Positions 19,658 to 29,100 of a DNA stretch of 64,000 nt are shown one piece after another (position 1 is the first letter of the stretch; each line of letters opens with the position of its first letter). The notes under the pieces were generated by a model that saw nothing but the letters and a program-made list of their open reading frames with translations, was not told the DNA's origin and did not search any database. The position numbers and the translations under genes were made by a program. The stretch is from assembly GCF_032163395.1 (NCBI RefSeq), contig NZ_CP119970.1:62001-126000 (forward strand), in the 5' to 3' direction. The DNA comes from Gloeocapsopsis dulcis. Its GTDB lineage: Bacteria > Cyanobacteriota > Cyanobacteriia > Cyanobacteriales > Chroococcidiopsidaceae.

Positions 19658-19764
19658 ATAAACCAACCGCAGAAAATACGGAGAATTGAGAGATTGAGAG
19701 TTTTTGCGTAAATTGCAAAGAGTATTAGCAATTTAAAATAAAATTACCAATTATAGGAGACAAA

Positions 19765-21411
19765 ATGACATTAAGTGAAAGAAGTTTTTTATCCACAAAT
19801 AGCTTTTCGCAAAATGATCAGATATTACATTCTGAAATTGGTGAGTATGTAAAACAAATGTTTGTACCTACTTTAGGCACATCTATTGAAACGCAGATAA
19901 ATGAGATAGTTAATGATTTGTCTGAGGAATTCTTAAGTACAAAAAATGCAAATACCAATGTTAATCTTGACTTGATAATTAAAAATTTCGGTGACAGCAA
20001 AATTCCTTTAGAACCCACTGATTTTGAAACCTACTTTCAATCCTTAGGTGATAACGTTGTTTCTCACTCTATACATACATCTTCATCACAATTTATCGGT
20101 CACATGACCGCAGCACTTCCTTCTTTTGTGCGTCCTTTAGCCAAATTGATGACAGTGATGAATCAAAATGCTGTCAAAATAGAGACAGCTAAAGCCTTAA
20201 GCTTTTGTGAACGTGAAGCTTTAGCAATGATGCATCGGCAAATTTATGATTTTCCTGATAAGTTCTACACTCAACACATTCAAAACAATCAGAGTACATT
20301 AGGAATTTTAGTTTCCGGTGGTACAACAGCCAATATCACAGCAATGTGGTGTGCGCGAAATACATCGTTGGGAGCCAAAAATGAGTTTTTAGGCATAGAA
20401 AAAGCAGGTTTAACGGCAGCCCTGAATTTTTATGGCTACAAAGGAGCAGTGATAATTGGCTCCGAATTAATGCATTTCTCCTTTGATAAAGCTGCTGATT
20501 TAATGGGCATTAGTACACAAAATTTGATTAGAGTGCCTGTTGATTCTCACAATCGAGTCAATATACAAGCCCTAGGCCAAGCCGTTACAGATTGTCGCCA
20601 ACAAAACCTGCATATCATAGCCATTGTCGGTATTGCTGGAACCACAGATTCTGGGAGTGTCGATCCCCTAGAAGATATTGCTGAGATAGCCCAAGAAAAT
20701 AATATCCATTTTCATGTAGATGCTGCTTGGGGTGGGCCAGTTATTTTTTCTCGAAAACATCAACATAAGCTTGCTGGTATTGAAAAAGCTGATTCAGTAA
20801 CCATTGATGGACACAAACAATTGTATTTACCAATGGGTATTGGTATGGTCTTCTTCCGTGACCCTCATCTAGCTTCTTCAATCGAAAAACAGGCTAGTTA
20901 TACAATGCGTAAGGGATCGTTTGATTTAGGTAAACGTGCTTTGGAAGGTTCTCGACCAGGCATGGCTTTATTTTTACATGCTGGTCTCAAGCTAATTGGT
21001 CTTAATGGATATGAGTTTTTGATTGATGAAGGAATCCGGAAAACTCAATACATGGCTGCTCGTATTTCGGCGATGCCTGAATTTCAATTGTTGGCAGAAC
21101 CTGATACCAATTTGTTGATTTATCGATATATTCCAGAGCAATTTATAGAACTTGTTGCAAATAAACAGTTAACAGAAGCAGATAATCAAGTTATCAATAT
21201 TTTCAATGAGTATCTACAAAAAAAGCAACGCCAAATTGGTCGAACTTTTATCTCAAGAACGACGAAGAATATTATCAATTTTGACAAAGAAGTTCCTGTA
21301 GTTGCTATGCGTGCAGTAATTGCTAATCCATTAACTACTGAAGAAGATATTGATGCTGTTTTAAATGACCAAATTCAGATTGCTTCTGGAATAGAGATTC
21401 CAATTAACTAG
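19765..21411 (+). CDS. PLP-dependent decarboxylase, PanP-like (aspartate 1-decarboxylase, beta-alanine supply)
   Basis: Group II pyridoxal-phosphate decarboxylase of 548 residues. The PLP Lys is in IDGHKQLYLPMG (Lys351), the ring-pairing Asp in HVDAAWGGP, and the phosphate/substrate region in VSGGTTANITAMW. The N-terminal extension and the block SFVRPLAKLMTVMNQNAVK resemble PanP, the PLP-type L-aspartate 1-decarboxylase of bacteria lacking the PanD route. The predicted product, beta-alanine, matches the beta-Ala pocket in NRPS2 of the same operon, so the gene probably provides that building block. A glutamate or diaminobutyrate decarboxylase cannot be excluded from sequence alone. It lies 107 bp after NRPS1 and 48 bp before PKS3, with AGGAG upstream of its ATG. 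Confidence 0.85.
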   Translation: MTLSERSFLSTNSFSQNDQILHSEIGEYVKQMFVPTLGTSIETQINEIVNDLSEEFLSTKNANTNVNLDLIIKNFGDSKIPLEPTDFETYFQSLGDNVVSHSIHTSSSQFIGHMTAALPSFVRPLAKLMTVMNQNAVKIETAKALSFCEREALAMMHRQIYDFPDKFYTQHIQNNQSTLGILVSGGTTANITAMWCARNTSLGAKNEFLGIEKAGLTAALNFYGYKGAVIIGSELMHFSFDKAADLMGISTQNLIRVPVDSHNRVNIQALGQAVTDCRQQNLHIIAIVGIAGTTDSGSVDPLEDIAEIAQENNIHFHVDAAWGGPVIFSRKHQHKLAGIEKADSVTIDGHKQLYLPMGIGMVFFRDPHLASSIEKQASYTMRKGSFDLGKRALEGSRPGMALFLHAGLKLIGLNGYEFLIDEGIRKTQYMAARISAMPEFQLLAEPDTNLLIYRYIPEQFIELVANKQLTEADNQVINIFNEYLQKKQRQIGRTFISRTTKNIINFDKEVPVVAMRAVIANPLTTEEDIDAVLNDQIQIASGIEIPIN

Positions 21412-21465
21412 CTTTTTTCAATGCTTTAACATTAGCAAAAAATATTCAAGTTCGGACCTTTGTTT

Positions 21466-24400
21466 ATGGATATAACAAATAAAGACGAAATTGCTATTAT
21501 TGGTATGGCAGGTCGTTTTCCCGGAGCAAATAAAGTTGATAGCTTTTGGAAGAATCTGCGCTCTGGTGTAGAGTCAGTTGCTTTTTTCACAGATGAGGAA
21601 CTAATATCTGCTGGGGTAGATCCATCATTGCTTAATGATCCAAGTTACGTGAAAGCAGGCGGGATATTAGAAAATATAGATTTATTTGATGCTTCATTTT
21701 TTGGATTTTCTCCCAGAGAAGCTGAGATTACAGACCCACAGCATCGGCTTTTTCTAGAATGTGTTTGGGAAGCTTTGGAAAATGCTGGCTATAATTCGGA
21801 AACCTATGACGGTCAAATTGGTCTTTTCGCTGGTGTCAGCCCAAGTACGTACTTGCTTTCAAACTTATATCCCAATCGGAATTTGATGGAATCGCTAGAT
21901 GGTCACCAACTTTTGATTGGAAACGACAAAGACTTTTTACCCACACAAGTTTCTTACAAATTGAACTTGAGAGGGCCAAGTATTAATGTCCAAACTGCTT
22001 GCTCGACATCATTGGTTGCTGTGCATTTAGCTTGCCAAAGTTTACTCAATGGTGAAAGTGATATTGTTTTAGCAGGCGGTGTTAGCGTTGGAGCACTGCA
22101 AAAAACTGGTTACCAATATCAGCAAGGAGGGATTCAATCTCCTGATGGTCATTGCCGAGCTTTTGATGTTCAAGCCAAAGGAACTAATGGTGGCAATGGT
22201 TTAGGTGTAGTAGTCTTAAAAAGATTAGAGGATGCTATTGCTGATGGTGATTTAATTTATGCAGTAATCAAGGGTTCAGCTGTTAATAACGATGGTTCTT
22301 TAAAGGTTGGATATACAGCTCCTAGTGTTGATGGTCAAAGGGAAGTAATTTTAGAAGCTTTAGCCTTGGCTGGAGTCGAGCCTGAGACTGTCACGTATGT
22401 AGAAGCGCATGGTACAGGAACTATTTTAGGAGACCCGATTGAAATAAAGGCTCTCACACAAGCTTTCCGTACTAGCACCAATAAAAAAGGCTTTTGTGCT
22501 ATTGGTTCAGTTAAAACCAATGTTGGCCATTTGGATGCAGCCGCAGGTGTGACAGGATTAATTAAAACAGTTCTGGCACTAAAACATCGACAAATACCTC
22601 CTAGTTTGCACTTTGAAAAACCCAATCCACAAATAGACTTTGCTAATAGCCCGTTTTACGTCAACACTCAATTATCAGAGTGGCAAGCTAATGGTACACC
22701 GCGCAGAGCAGGTGTCAGTTCTTTTGGCATTGGCGGGACGAATGCTCATGTGGTTTTAGAAGAAGCTCCAGTAATTGAAGCTTCTAGTCCCTCGCGTCCT
22801 TGGCAATTGTTAGTGATTTCAGCCAAAACCAGTACAGCCCTGGAAACTGCAACCGCCCAATTGAGTGCCTATTTACAGCAAAATCCTGACATTAACCTAG
22901 CTGATGTTGCATATACCCTACAAGTAGGTCGTCAAGCTTTTAATCATCGCCGCATAGTCCTTTGCAGTCAGGTTGAAGTTGCAGTTACAGCGTTAACTGA
23001 CCTCAACCCACAACGTATTTTTACTAACTACTACAAGCCTAGTCACTATCCAGTCATCTTCATGTTTTCTGGACAAGGAGCGCAATATGTAAATATGACA
23101 AAGGAATTATATGAAAGGGAAGCAACATTTAAACAGCATATAGATACTTGCGCTGTTATATTGCAACCTTACCTTGGTGTTGATATTCGTTCCTTACTTT
23201 ATCCCAGAGAACAAGATATTGAAAGTGCTTCTTTTCAACTACAACAAACAGCTTTTACCCAAAGTGCATTATTTGTCATTGAATATGCCCTCGCTCAATT
23301 ATTCATGGAATGGGGGATACGTCCAGAAGCAATGATTGGTCACAGCATCGGGGAATATGTTGCAGCCACAATTGCAGGTGTATTTTCTTTAGAAGATGCT
23401 CTAGCAATTATGGCAAAAAGAGGACAACTAATGCAACAAGTACCTACAGGAAGTATGCTGGCAATTAAACTTCCAGAACAAGATGTACAGTTACTGTTGG
23501 AATCAGAAACATTTTATCAAGATTCTCTAGAAATAGCAGCAATTAATAGCCCATCTTCCTGTGTTGTTTCTGGAACAAACACAGCAGTTGCTACACTACA
23601 AAAACAACTATCCTCTCAAAATATTGAATGTCGTTTATTGCATACATCTCATGCGTTCCATTCTGTGATGATGTCACCAATATTAGAGGAGTTTGTGCAG
23701 TGGGTAAGTAAATTTCAACTGAATTCGCCTCGGATAAAGTTTATTTCCAATGTAACTGGTAGTTGGATTACCAATGAACAAGCTACAAATCCTAGTTATT
23801 GGGGGCAACACTTACGGCAAACTGTGAGATTTTCTGATGGTATATCTCTACTGTTAAAGCAGTTTGAAGGCGTTTTTTTTGAGGTGGGGCCAGGACGAAC
23901 CTTAAACACATTTACAAAACAGCATTTAGATAGCAATCCTCAACAGGTGGTGCTAACTTCGTTACGCCATGTCAAAGAACAAGTATCAGATAGTAACTTG
24001 TTGTTGCAAACATTAGGCCGATTGTGGCTTTCTGGCATAAATATCGATTGGCCAGGATTTTATACTCATGAACGGCGCCATCGTCTACCTTTACCCACTT
24101 ACCCCTTTGAACGACAAAGATATTGGATTGAGGCTCAAAAGCTAGGACAAGAACAAAATAGCGAACGCACTCCATTGTCACTCACTAAAAAGGCTGATAT
24201 AGCCGACTGGTTTTATATTCCTTTTTGGAAGCCTTCCTTACCTCCACTACAACTCCAACACCAAGAATTAGTATCTCAGAAATCAAGCATTTTAGTGTTT
24301 GTAGACGAATGTGGCTTGGGTATCAAATTAGTCAACGAGTTAAAAAAACAAAACCAGGATGTAATTACTGTTAATTTTGGTGAAAGTTTTACTAGAATAA

Positions 24401-26118
24401 GTGATTCTCAATATATTATAAATCCTAAAAATAATCGTGATTACGATATTTTGATTCAGGAACTTTTTAAAAATAAAAAAGTACCAAAAAATATTATCCA
24501 TTTATGGAATGTTACATCTAGTACCAACCAAAAATTAGAAGCAGAAAAAGTTAGTCAAGCTCAAACAACAGGATTTTACAGTCTTCTATTTCTTGCCCAA
24601 GCTCTGGGAAAACAAGACACTACTGATGATTTTGAAATTACCGTTATTTCTAATGGTTTACAGTCAGTAACAGAAAATGAAGTCCTTTGTCCAGAGAAAG
24701 CTACTTTACTTGGACCAATTAAAGTTATATCTCAAGAATATTCAAATATAAACTGTCGGAGTATTGATGTTTTACTTTCAGAAAGCGGAAGTTGGCAAGC
24801 AGAAAAACTTGCAGAACAATTGCTTTTGGAACTGAAAGTTTCTGATTCTGAAAAACTCATTGCTTATCGAGGTTTGAATCGTTGGGTGCAAACTTTTGAG
24901 CCAGTGCGCTTTGAGAAAACTAGCATCGAAAAAACTCGACTTAGAGAAAGGGGAGTCTATTTAATTACAGGTGGACTCGGAGATATTGGGCTAGTTTTGG
25001 CAGAATACTTGGCGGTAACTGTACAAGCAAAACTAGTATTGGTAGGACGTTCTGCTATACCTGAAAAAAACGAATGGGAACAATGGCTCAATACTCATGA
25101 TCAAACTGATAGCACTAGTCATAAAATTCGCAAAGTTCAAGGACTAGAAGATTTAGATGCAGAAGTTTTAGTGGTGAGTGCTGATGTGAGTAATATCCAA
25201 CAGATGCAAAATGTCATTGTTCAAGCTCAACAGCGATTTGGTCAAATAAATGGTGTTATTCATGCTGCTGGGATTGTTCAAGGCACATCTTTTGAAGCAA
25301 TTGAAAATATCAGTCAGGCTGATTGTGAACAACAATTTCAACCAAAAGTATATGGAGTTTTAGCCTTAGAAAAGGTTTTAGAAAATAGAGAACTTGATTT
25401 TTGTTTATTACTATCTTCAGTATCATCTGTTTTAGGAGGATTAGGGTTTGTTGCTTACTCAGCAGCTAATATCTTCATGGATGCTTTTGTACACCAACAT
25501 AATCGAAATCATCCTATTTCATGGAGTAGTATAAGTTGGGATGGTTGGCAATTTGAAAATATAAATGAAAATGAGCAAAACACAAATCTTTCTATTAAAT
25601 CAGAGGAAGGAGTGAAAGCTTTTGCAAGAATTTTAAATTATGCTGTATTTAATCACATAATTGTTTCTACTGGAGAACTTCAAGCTAGAATTAAACAATG
25701 GATTCAGCTTGAATCTTTGCAACAAGAAGCAGAGAGTAATTTATTATTACATTCTAGACCGGATTTACAGAATTCCTACATTGTCCCTAGTAATGAAATT
25801 GAGCAAAAACTCGCCAATATTTGGCAAGAGATTTTGGGAATAAAAAAGGTGGGTCTCTATGATAATTTTTTTGAATTAGGAGGAGATTCTTTATTAATAA
25901 TTCAGGTTCGCAGTAAAATTCTCAAAGTATTAAATAAAAATTTATCAATTGCTGATCTATTTGCATATCCGACTATAAGTACTTTAGCTGAATATATCGG
26001 TGGAAAGCAGACTGAAGAACCGATATTTCAACAAGCTGATGATCGTGCTAGCAGAAAAGAAGCAGCTATGCAGGAAAAACGACAGTTAATGAAGCAAAGG
26101 AGAAAAATAGATGTCTAA
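21466..26118 (+). CDS. PKS3: type I modular polyketide synthase, KS-AT-KR-ACP
   Basis: Third PKS module, about 1550 residues, predicted to accept the Gly-Thr chain from NRPS1. KS: TACSTSL, EAHGTGTILGDP, KTNVGHLD. AT: GHSIGEY and HAFHS, malonyl type. KR: intact GGLGDIG loop and YSAAN active-site block, so a beta-hydroxyl is expected. ACP: GGDSLLI. The C-terminal tail is basic (KRQLMKQRRKIDV), the class seen before a KS partner. The short acidic N-terminus (MDITNKDE) could be the partner for the basic tail of NRPS1. The frame is open to a TTG at 21460; ATG at 21466 is the more likely start. It overlaps PKS4 by 8 bp, with AGGAG inside the PKS3 end, so the two are translationally coupled. Confidence 0.95.
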   Translation: MDITNKDEIAIIGMAGRFPGANKVDSFWKNLRSGVESVAFFTDEELISAGVDPSLLNDPSYVKAGGILENIDLFDASFFGFSPREAEITDPQHRLFLECVWEALENAGYNSETYDGQIGLFAGVSPSTYLLSNLYPNRNLMESLDGHQLLIGNDKDFLPTQVSYKLNLRGPSINVQTACSTSLVAVHLACQSLLNGESDIVLAGGVSVGALQKTGYQYQQGGIQSPDGHCRAFDVQAKGTNGGNGLGVVVLKRLEDAIADGDLIYAVIKGSAVNNDGSLKVGYTAPSVDGQREVILEALALAGVEPETVTYVEAHGTGTILGDPIEIKALTQAFRTSTNKKGFCAIGSVKTNVGHLDAAAGVTGLIKTVLALKHRQIPPSLHFEKPNPQIDFANSPFYVNTQLSEWQANGTPRRAGVSSFGIGGTNAHVVLEEAPVIEASSPSRPWQLLVISAKTSTALETATAQLSAYLQQNPDINLADVAYTLQVGRQAFNHRRIVLCSQVEVAVTALTDLNPQRIFTNYYKPSHYPVIFMFSGQGAQYVNMTKELYEREATFKQHIDTCAVILQPYLGVDIRSLLYPREQDIESASFQLQQTAFTQSALFVIEYALAQLFMEWGIRPEAMIGHSIGEYVAATIAGVFSLEDALAIMAKRGQLMQQVPTGSMLAIKLPEQDVQLLLESETFYQDSLEIAAINSPSSCVVSGTNTAVATLQKQLSSQNIECRLLHTSHAFHSVMMSPILEEFVQWVSKFQLNSPRIKFISNVTGSWITNEQATNPSYWGQHLRQTVRFSDGISLLLKQFEGVFFEVGPGRTLNTFTKQHLDSNPQQVVLTSLRHVKEQVSDSNLLLQTLGRLWLSGINIDWPGFYTHERRHRLPLPTYPFERQRYWIEAQKLGQEQNSERTPLSLTKKADIADWFYIPFWKPSLPPLQLQHQELVSQKSSILVFVDECGLGIKLVNELKKQNQDVITVNFGESFTRISDSQYIINPKNNRDYDILIQELFKNKKVPKNIIHLWNVTSSTNQKLEAEKVSQAQTTGFYSLLFLAQALGKQDTTDDFEITVISNGLQSVTENEVLCPEKATLLGPIKVISQEYSNINCRSIDVLLSESGSWQAEKLAEQLLLELKVSDSEKLIAYRGLNRWVQTFEPVRFEKTSIEKTRLRERGVYLITGGLGDIGLVLAEYLAVTVQAKLVLVGRSAIPEKNEWEQWLNTHDQTDSTSHKIRKVQGLEDLDAEVLVVSADVSNIQQMQNVIVQAQQRFGQINGVIHAAGIVQGTSFEAIENISQADCEQQFQPKVYGVLALEKVLENRELDFCLLLSSVSSVLGGLGFVAYSAANIFMDAFVHQHNRNHPISWSSISWDGWQFENINENEQNTNLSIKSEEGVKAFARILNYAVFNHIIVSTGELQARIKQWIQLESLQQEAESNLLLHSRPDLQNSYIVPSNEIEQKLANIWQEILGIKKVGLYDNFFELGGDSLLIIQVRSKILKVLNKNLSIADLFAYPTISTLAEYIGGKQTEEPIFQQADDRASRKEAAMQEKRQLMKQRRKIDV

Positions 26119-29100
26119 TCCACAAATGGATGATTCTATTAAAGGCATAGCCGTAATTGGTCTAGTTGGTCGTTTTCCAGGAGCTAAAAGTATTGATGAA
26201 TTTTGGGAAAACTTGTGCGAGGGACGAGAGTCAATTTCTTTCTTCAGTGATGAGGAATTAAAAGCCTCCGGTGTAAATCCAACATGGTTGAGTAACCCTC
26301 AGTATGTAAAAGCTGGTGCTATGCTGTCAGATATTGAAATGTTTGATGCTTCTTTTTTCGATTTATCGCCAAGAGAAGCTGAAATTATAGATCCTCAGCA
26401 TCGTATTCTTCTAGAATGTGCTTGGGAAGCATTGGCAAATGCTGGTTATGAACCTGGTGCAAGTAAAAGCTTGACTGGTGTTTATATCGGAAGCAATATG
26501 AGTTCTTATTTTCTGAGAAATTTAATTTCCCACCCTGAACTAATTGAATCGGTGGGTCTTCCGATTACATATGGCAACAGTCAGGATTTCGCCGCCACAC
26601 GAGTTTCATATAAGTTGAACCTCAAAGGGCCAAGTATCAATATTCAAACTTCTTGTTCTACATCATTGGTAGCCATCCATTCAGCTTGTCAAGGATTGCT
26701 AAATTACGAATGCGACATGGCTTTAGCTGGTGGTATTTCTATCGGGTCTCTGGAAAAGGAAGGTTATTTCTATGAAGAAGGGGGTATCACTTCTCCCGAT
26801 GGTCACTGTCGAGCTTTTGATGCTAATTCTCAAGGAACTATTTTCGGAGATGGAGTCGGTCTTGTCGTTCTCAAGAGATTAGAAGAAGCGATCGCAGCAG
26901 GTGACTATATCTATGCAGTCATCAAAGGTTCAGCTATTAATAACGATGGTGCTGCTAAGGTCGGTTACACTGCTCCTAGTGTAGCTGGTCAAGCTGAGGT
27001 GATTGCTGAGGCTCAGGCGATCGCAGGAGTTACGCCTGAAACAATCACTTACATTGAAACTCATGGAACTGGTACACAATTGGGAGATCCGATTGAAATT
27101 AGTGCCTTGAAAAAAGTATTTGCCCGCACTAAAGAAAAGGGATTTTGTGCAAAGGGATTTTGTGCGATCGCATCAGTCAAAACCAATGTTGGGCATTTGA
27201 ATACAGCATCGGGTGTGACAGGATTAATTAAAACAGTTCTGGCATTAAAACATCAACAAATACCTCCTAGTTTGCATTTTGAAAAACCCAATCCAGAGAT
27301 AGACTTTGCCAACAGTCCGTTTTACGTCAACACCCAATTATCAGAGTGGCAAACTAACGGTACACCCAGGAGAGCAGGTATCAGTTCTTTTGGTATTGGT
27401 GGGACAAATGCCCATGTGATATTAGAAGAAGCTCCAGAAATTGAAGCTTCCAGCACTTCTCGTCCCTGGCAATTGTTACTACTCTCAGCCAAAACCAACA
27501 CCGCTTTAGACGCAGCAACGGCACAACTACATGATTACCTCCAACAAAACCCCGATATTCCCTTACCTGATGTCGCTTACACCCTGCAAGTAGGTCGACG
27601 AGCTTTTGACTATCGCCGCATGATAATTTGCCATGACAGAGATGATACGGTCAAATCGTTGAATAGCCAAGACCCACAACTTACTTTTAGTCATCATCGC
27701 CAACCTGCTCACTGTCCAGTCATCTTCATGTTTTCAGGACAAGGGTCACAATATGCAAATATGGGTCGGGAACTATATGAAGTAGAACCTACATATAAAA
27801 AAAACGTAGATACTTGCGCCGAAATTTTGCAACCTTACCTTGGTCTTGATATCCGTTCCCTCCTTTATCCCCACCCAGATAAGACTGAAACTGCTTCCAA
27901 TCAACTGCAACAAACATCTCTGACTCAAAGCGCATTATTTGTCACAGAATACGCTCTAGCTCAGTTATTCGTGTCTTGGGATGTGCGTCCAGAGGCGATG
28001 ATTGGTCATAGTATTGGCGAATATGTCGCTGCAACTATTGCAGGTGTATTTTCTTTAGAAGATGCCCTCAAAATTGTGGCTAAAAGGGGGCAGTTAATGC
28101 AACAAGTACCCACAGGCAGTATGCTGGCAATTAGGTTGTCAGAAAAAGATGTACAACTGTTACTGGGTGGAAACGAGTCATATCAAAAATCCCTAGAAAT
28201 TGCAGTAATTAACAGTCCATCTTCCTGTGTAGTATCGGGAACTAACGAAGCTGTTACAGCCCTGGAAAAACAATTATCTTCTCAAGCAGTGGAATCTCGT
28301 CTGTTGCATACATCTCATGGGTTCCACTCTATGATGATGGAGCCAATATTGTCCGCATTTAGTGAGGTTGTCAAAACAGTCAAACTCAATCCACCCAAAA
28401 TACGCTTTGTTTCCAATGTAACTGGTAGTTGGATTACTCAAGAACAAGCCACAAGTCCAGATTATTGGTGTCAACATTTACAACAAACTGTAAGATTTTC
28501 TGATGGGATATTTCAATTAATACAACAGTTTGAAGGTGTGTTTCTGGAGGTGGGACCAGGGCGAACTTTAAGCACATTAACGACACAGCATTTAGAAAAA
28601 AATGCCAAACAACAGGTATTGACTTCGTTACCGCATGTCAAGGAGCAACAATCAGATGTTAAGTTTTTATTGCAAACATTAGGTCGGTTGTGGCTGGCGG
28701 GTGTAGAAATAAATTGGTCGGGATTTTATGCTTACGAGCAGCGTCATCGCTTACCGTTACCTACTTATCCCTTTGAACGCCAAAGGTATTGGATTGAAGC
28801 GCAATCACCATCCCTTTCCGTAAGTAGAAAATCAACAACATTAGATAAAAAACAAAATATTGCTGACTGGTTTTATATTCCTTCCTGGAAGCGTTCTTTG
28901 CTACCTTGTTCATCTTCTGGGCAAATAAAATCTACACAAGAAAATTGGCTATTTTTTGTGGATGATTTGGGAGTTAATAGTAAATTAATTGACAGGCTAG
29001 AAAATCAAAATGTAATTACTATCCAAAAGGGAGAAAGGTTTAGTAAATTGCATGAGAATGTCTACGAAATCAACCCATACATAGAAGAAGACTATGATCA

